Below, one piece after another: positions 27,520 through 28,714 of a DNA stretch of 28,714 nucleotides. The DNA is from Larix sibirica. Taxonomy: Eukaryota > Streptophyta > Pinopsida > Pinales > Pinaceae. Made by a program: the position numbers and the translations under genes. The stretch spans positions 1 through 28,714 of the forward strand of contig NWUY0304236980.1 in assembly GCA_004151065.3 (NCBI GenBank), read 5' to 3'. The notes beneath the pieces are model-generated. The model was given only the letters and a program-made list of their open reading frames with translations, was not told where the DNA came from and did no database searches. The number at the start of each line of letters is the position of its first letter. Position 1 is the first letter of the stretch.

Positions 27520-28300
27520 ATTATTATATATGTGCATATAAAAACAAAATAAGTTTAGCACCGCCCAGCTAACGCAGGTAAACAAAAAAAGAAAACCGGC
27601 TGTTTACTGGACACATGGTTATTTAAAAAGGTAAGGTTTCAAACTGTCTTTCGTAAGGGCAGGTTACTACAAGAACCAATTTTCATATTCCATGTGAAAC
27701 CCGGCACGGGGCTAGGGGCATGCGCTGCAGTGAACAAATGGCTTATGCAGTGGGTTAATGGTTGAAGAAATAACAACCTTACTGCTATGAACTTCTTGCA
27801 TGGGCTACAACTAATAGTTAAAGTGCCAGTACCTTCTTATTACTAGGTTTTAATTCTGTAAGTTACCCATGTAAACAAGAATAAATCTATACATATTACA
27901 AAAATAACCCTATGTTGTTGTAAGGGGAACCCAACCAAGTGGTCTCTAGATAGATGAGCAAAATAGTTTTAGTAGTTTATACGCTTCCATTCTTATTGTG
28001 AAATATAAAATCCGTTTTCATATGCTTCCTAATCCTTTGTGTTTGGAGCGATAGATATAGTTGTTAGAGTCAGGCTTAGCTAAAGCAGGCCCTCTGGGGA
28101 TGAGGCCAATAGGATTACAATAGGGCACAGGGATCTAGGCTGATCATGTCCAACTGGTAATAGAAGATTCTCTCCAATGGTGTGGGCCTATCAAATAGCA
28201 CCTCCTGTCTATGTATAAATGGATAACAACTCAATGTCTGGTGGTATTGAAACTGGGTGGTAGAACTATGGGGTACGAACTCTCACGTATAACTGGTCAC
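27520..28300. other. Stretch without recognisable gene
   Basis: No open frame over 60 codons on either strand. AT-rich patches near 27530-27560 and 27880-28020. No repeats or RNA structure recognised. Confidence 0.45.
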
Positions 28301-28309
28301 CTTGGCACG

Positions 28310-28714
28310 AACCATTAGTGGTTGAGGTTCTACTGGTGCATATGGGGCCTGGTCGTTCTGATGCTTCGACTGCTGCTGATAAAAATAATTCCCTTTCAAC
28401 TGCTGTTGGAACTGTTACGGGAACTGAGGCCGGAAATACCCTCACCCTCGTACCTAAGGTGAGCCCCCTACGGGTCGTTCCAACTTATGATGGGAATAAT
28501 TCCATTTCGACTGGTTTGTAACTACTTCCGGTTCGGCTGTGAAGGTTGCTGGTAATACTTCAAATTATGATGGTTCCAACTGCTTCTAATTTTTATGCCT
28601 CAACTGGTGCTACGGGAACTGGTTATGCTGGGTCAGCTGGAAATGCTCTGGGAACTGAGGAAGCTGGAAATGATGCTGCCCGGAATGAGGCTTATTCAAT
28701 TGATGTTGGTTCAA
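28310..28714 (+). repeat. Ala/Thr/Gly-codon-like degenerate array, cut by window edge
   Basis: Triplets GCT, ACT, GGA/GGT, AAT and GTT dominate, giving a 67-codon frame (28318-28521; TAADKNNSLSTAVGTVTG) and similar Gly/Thr/Ala/Ser-rich frames to the right edge. AATAATTCC(C/A)TTTC(A/G)ACTG occurs at 28384 and 28495 (111 bases apart), and GGGAACTG(A/G) recurs near 28420, 28615 and 28650. A codon-like tandem array or a decayed repetitive protein gene are both possible. It continues beyond the window. Confidence 0.5.

Overview
The window looks like gene-poor DNA from a land-plant mitochondrial genome, most plausibly a large, expanded one of the gymnosperm type. A nuclear or unplaced plant scaffold remains possible. 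The reasoning is indirect. No intact, recognisable gene was found on either strand, and no tRNA, rRNA, group II intron domain V or CRISPR array. Base composition is mixed (roughly mid-40s % GC by eye, not counted). The sequence is dominated by decayed short repeats, minisatellites and small hairpin elements, with one clear fragment of a plant Ty3/gypsy-type retrotransposon gag. Short hairpin repeats rich in AAGCAAGC / CGCCCTCC motifs and a perfect CATAAGAGA nonanucleotide fit a plant mitochondrial origin but do not prove it.

Layout. 1-2.9 kb: two diverged copies of a ~0.5 kb block (about 300-850 and 2400-2880) flank a strongly T-depleted tract (1.18-1.5 kb), a degenerate tandem array (1.8-2.1 kb) and a short coding-like relic (2.12-2.36 kb). 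2.9-5.9 kb: mostly featureless, with an Ala/Thr-codon-like low-complexity patch at 4.57-4.8 kb that resembles the right end of the window. 5.9-7.6 kb: plus-strand coding-like fragments broken by stops and frameshifts, ending in a 32-bp imperfect palindrome that contains CATAAGAGA. 7.8-12.4 kb: several hairpin-repeat copies, two short coding-like relics (8.44 and 9.48 kb), a diverged duplication (9.69/10.0 kb), an AT-rich minisatellite (10.63-11.0 kb) and the AAGGCCAGG minisatellite family (8.70, 11.30 and 12.0-12.24 kb). 12.48-13.38 kb: gag pseudogene. 14.06-14.36 kb: a coding-like relic. 15.2-17.2 kb: an AT-rich stretch that looks nuclear-derived, with an acidic C-terminal-like tail and minus-strand coding-like fragments. 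17.4-20.1 kb: tandem arrays, the largest at 19.2-20.07 kb. 20.8-25.4 kb: G-rich runs, a quadruplex motif, and a second pair of diverged repeats (22.8/25.3 kb). 26-28.7 kb: a repeat partner of 18.58 kb, an inverted relative of the 19.3 kb array (27.29-27.5 kb), and an Ala/Thr/Gly-type low-complexity array running off the right edge.

There is no operon or working gene set to reconstruct. The coherent story is one of repeat birth and decay: short repeats duplicated in tandem, dispersed, inverted and eroded, with an occasional foreign (retroelement) insertion. The hairpin family is the most informative signal, because two copies differ by paired changes that keep the stem intact. Most coding-like fragments listed here have stop densities not clearly below chance and should be read as low-confidence leads.
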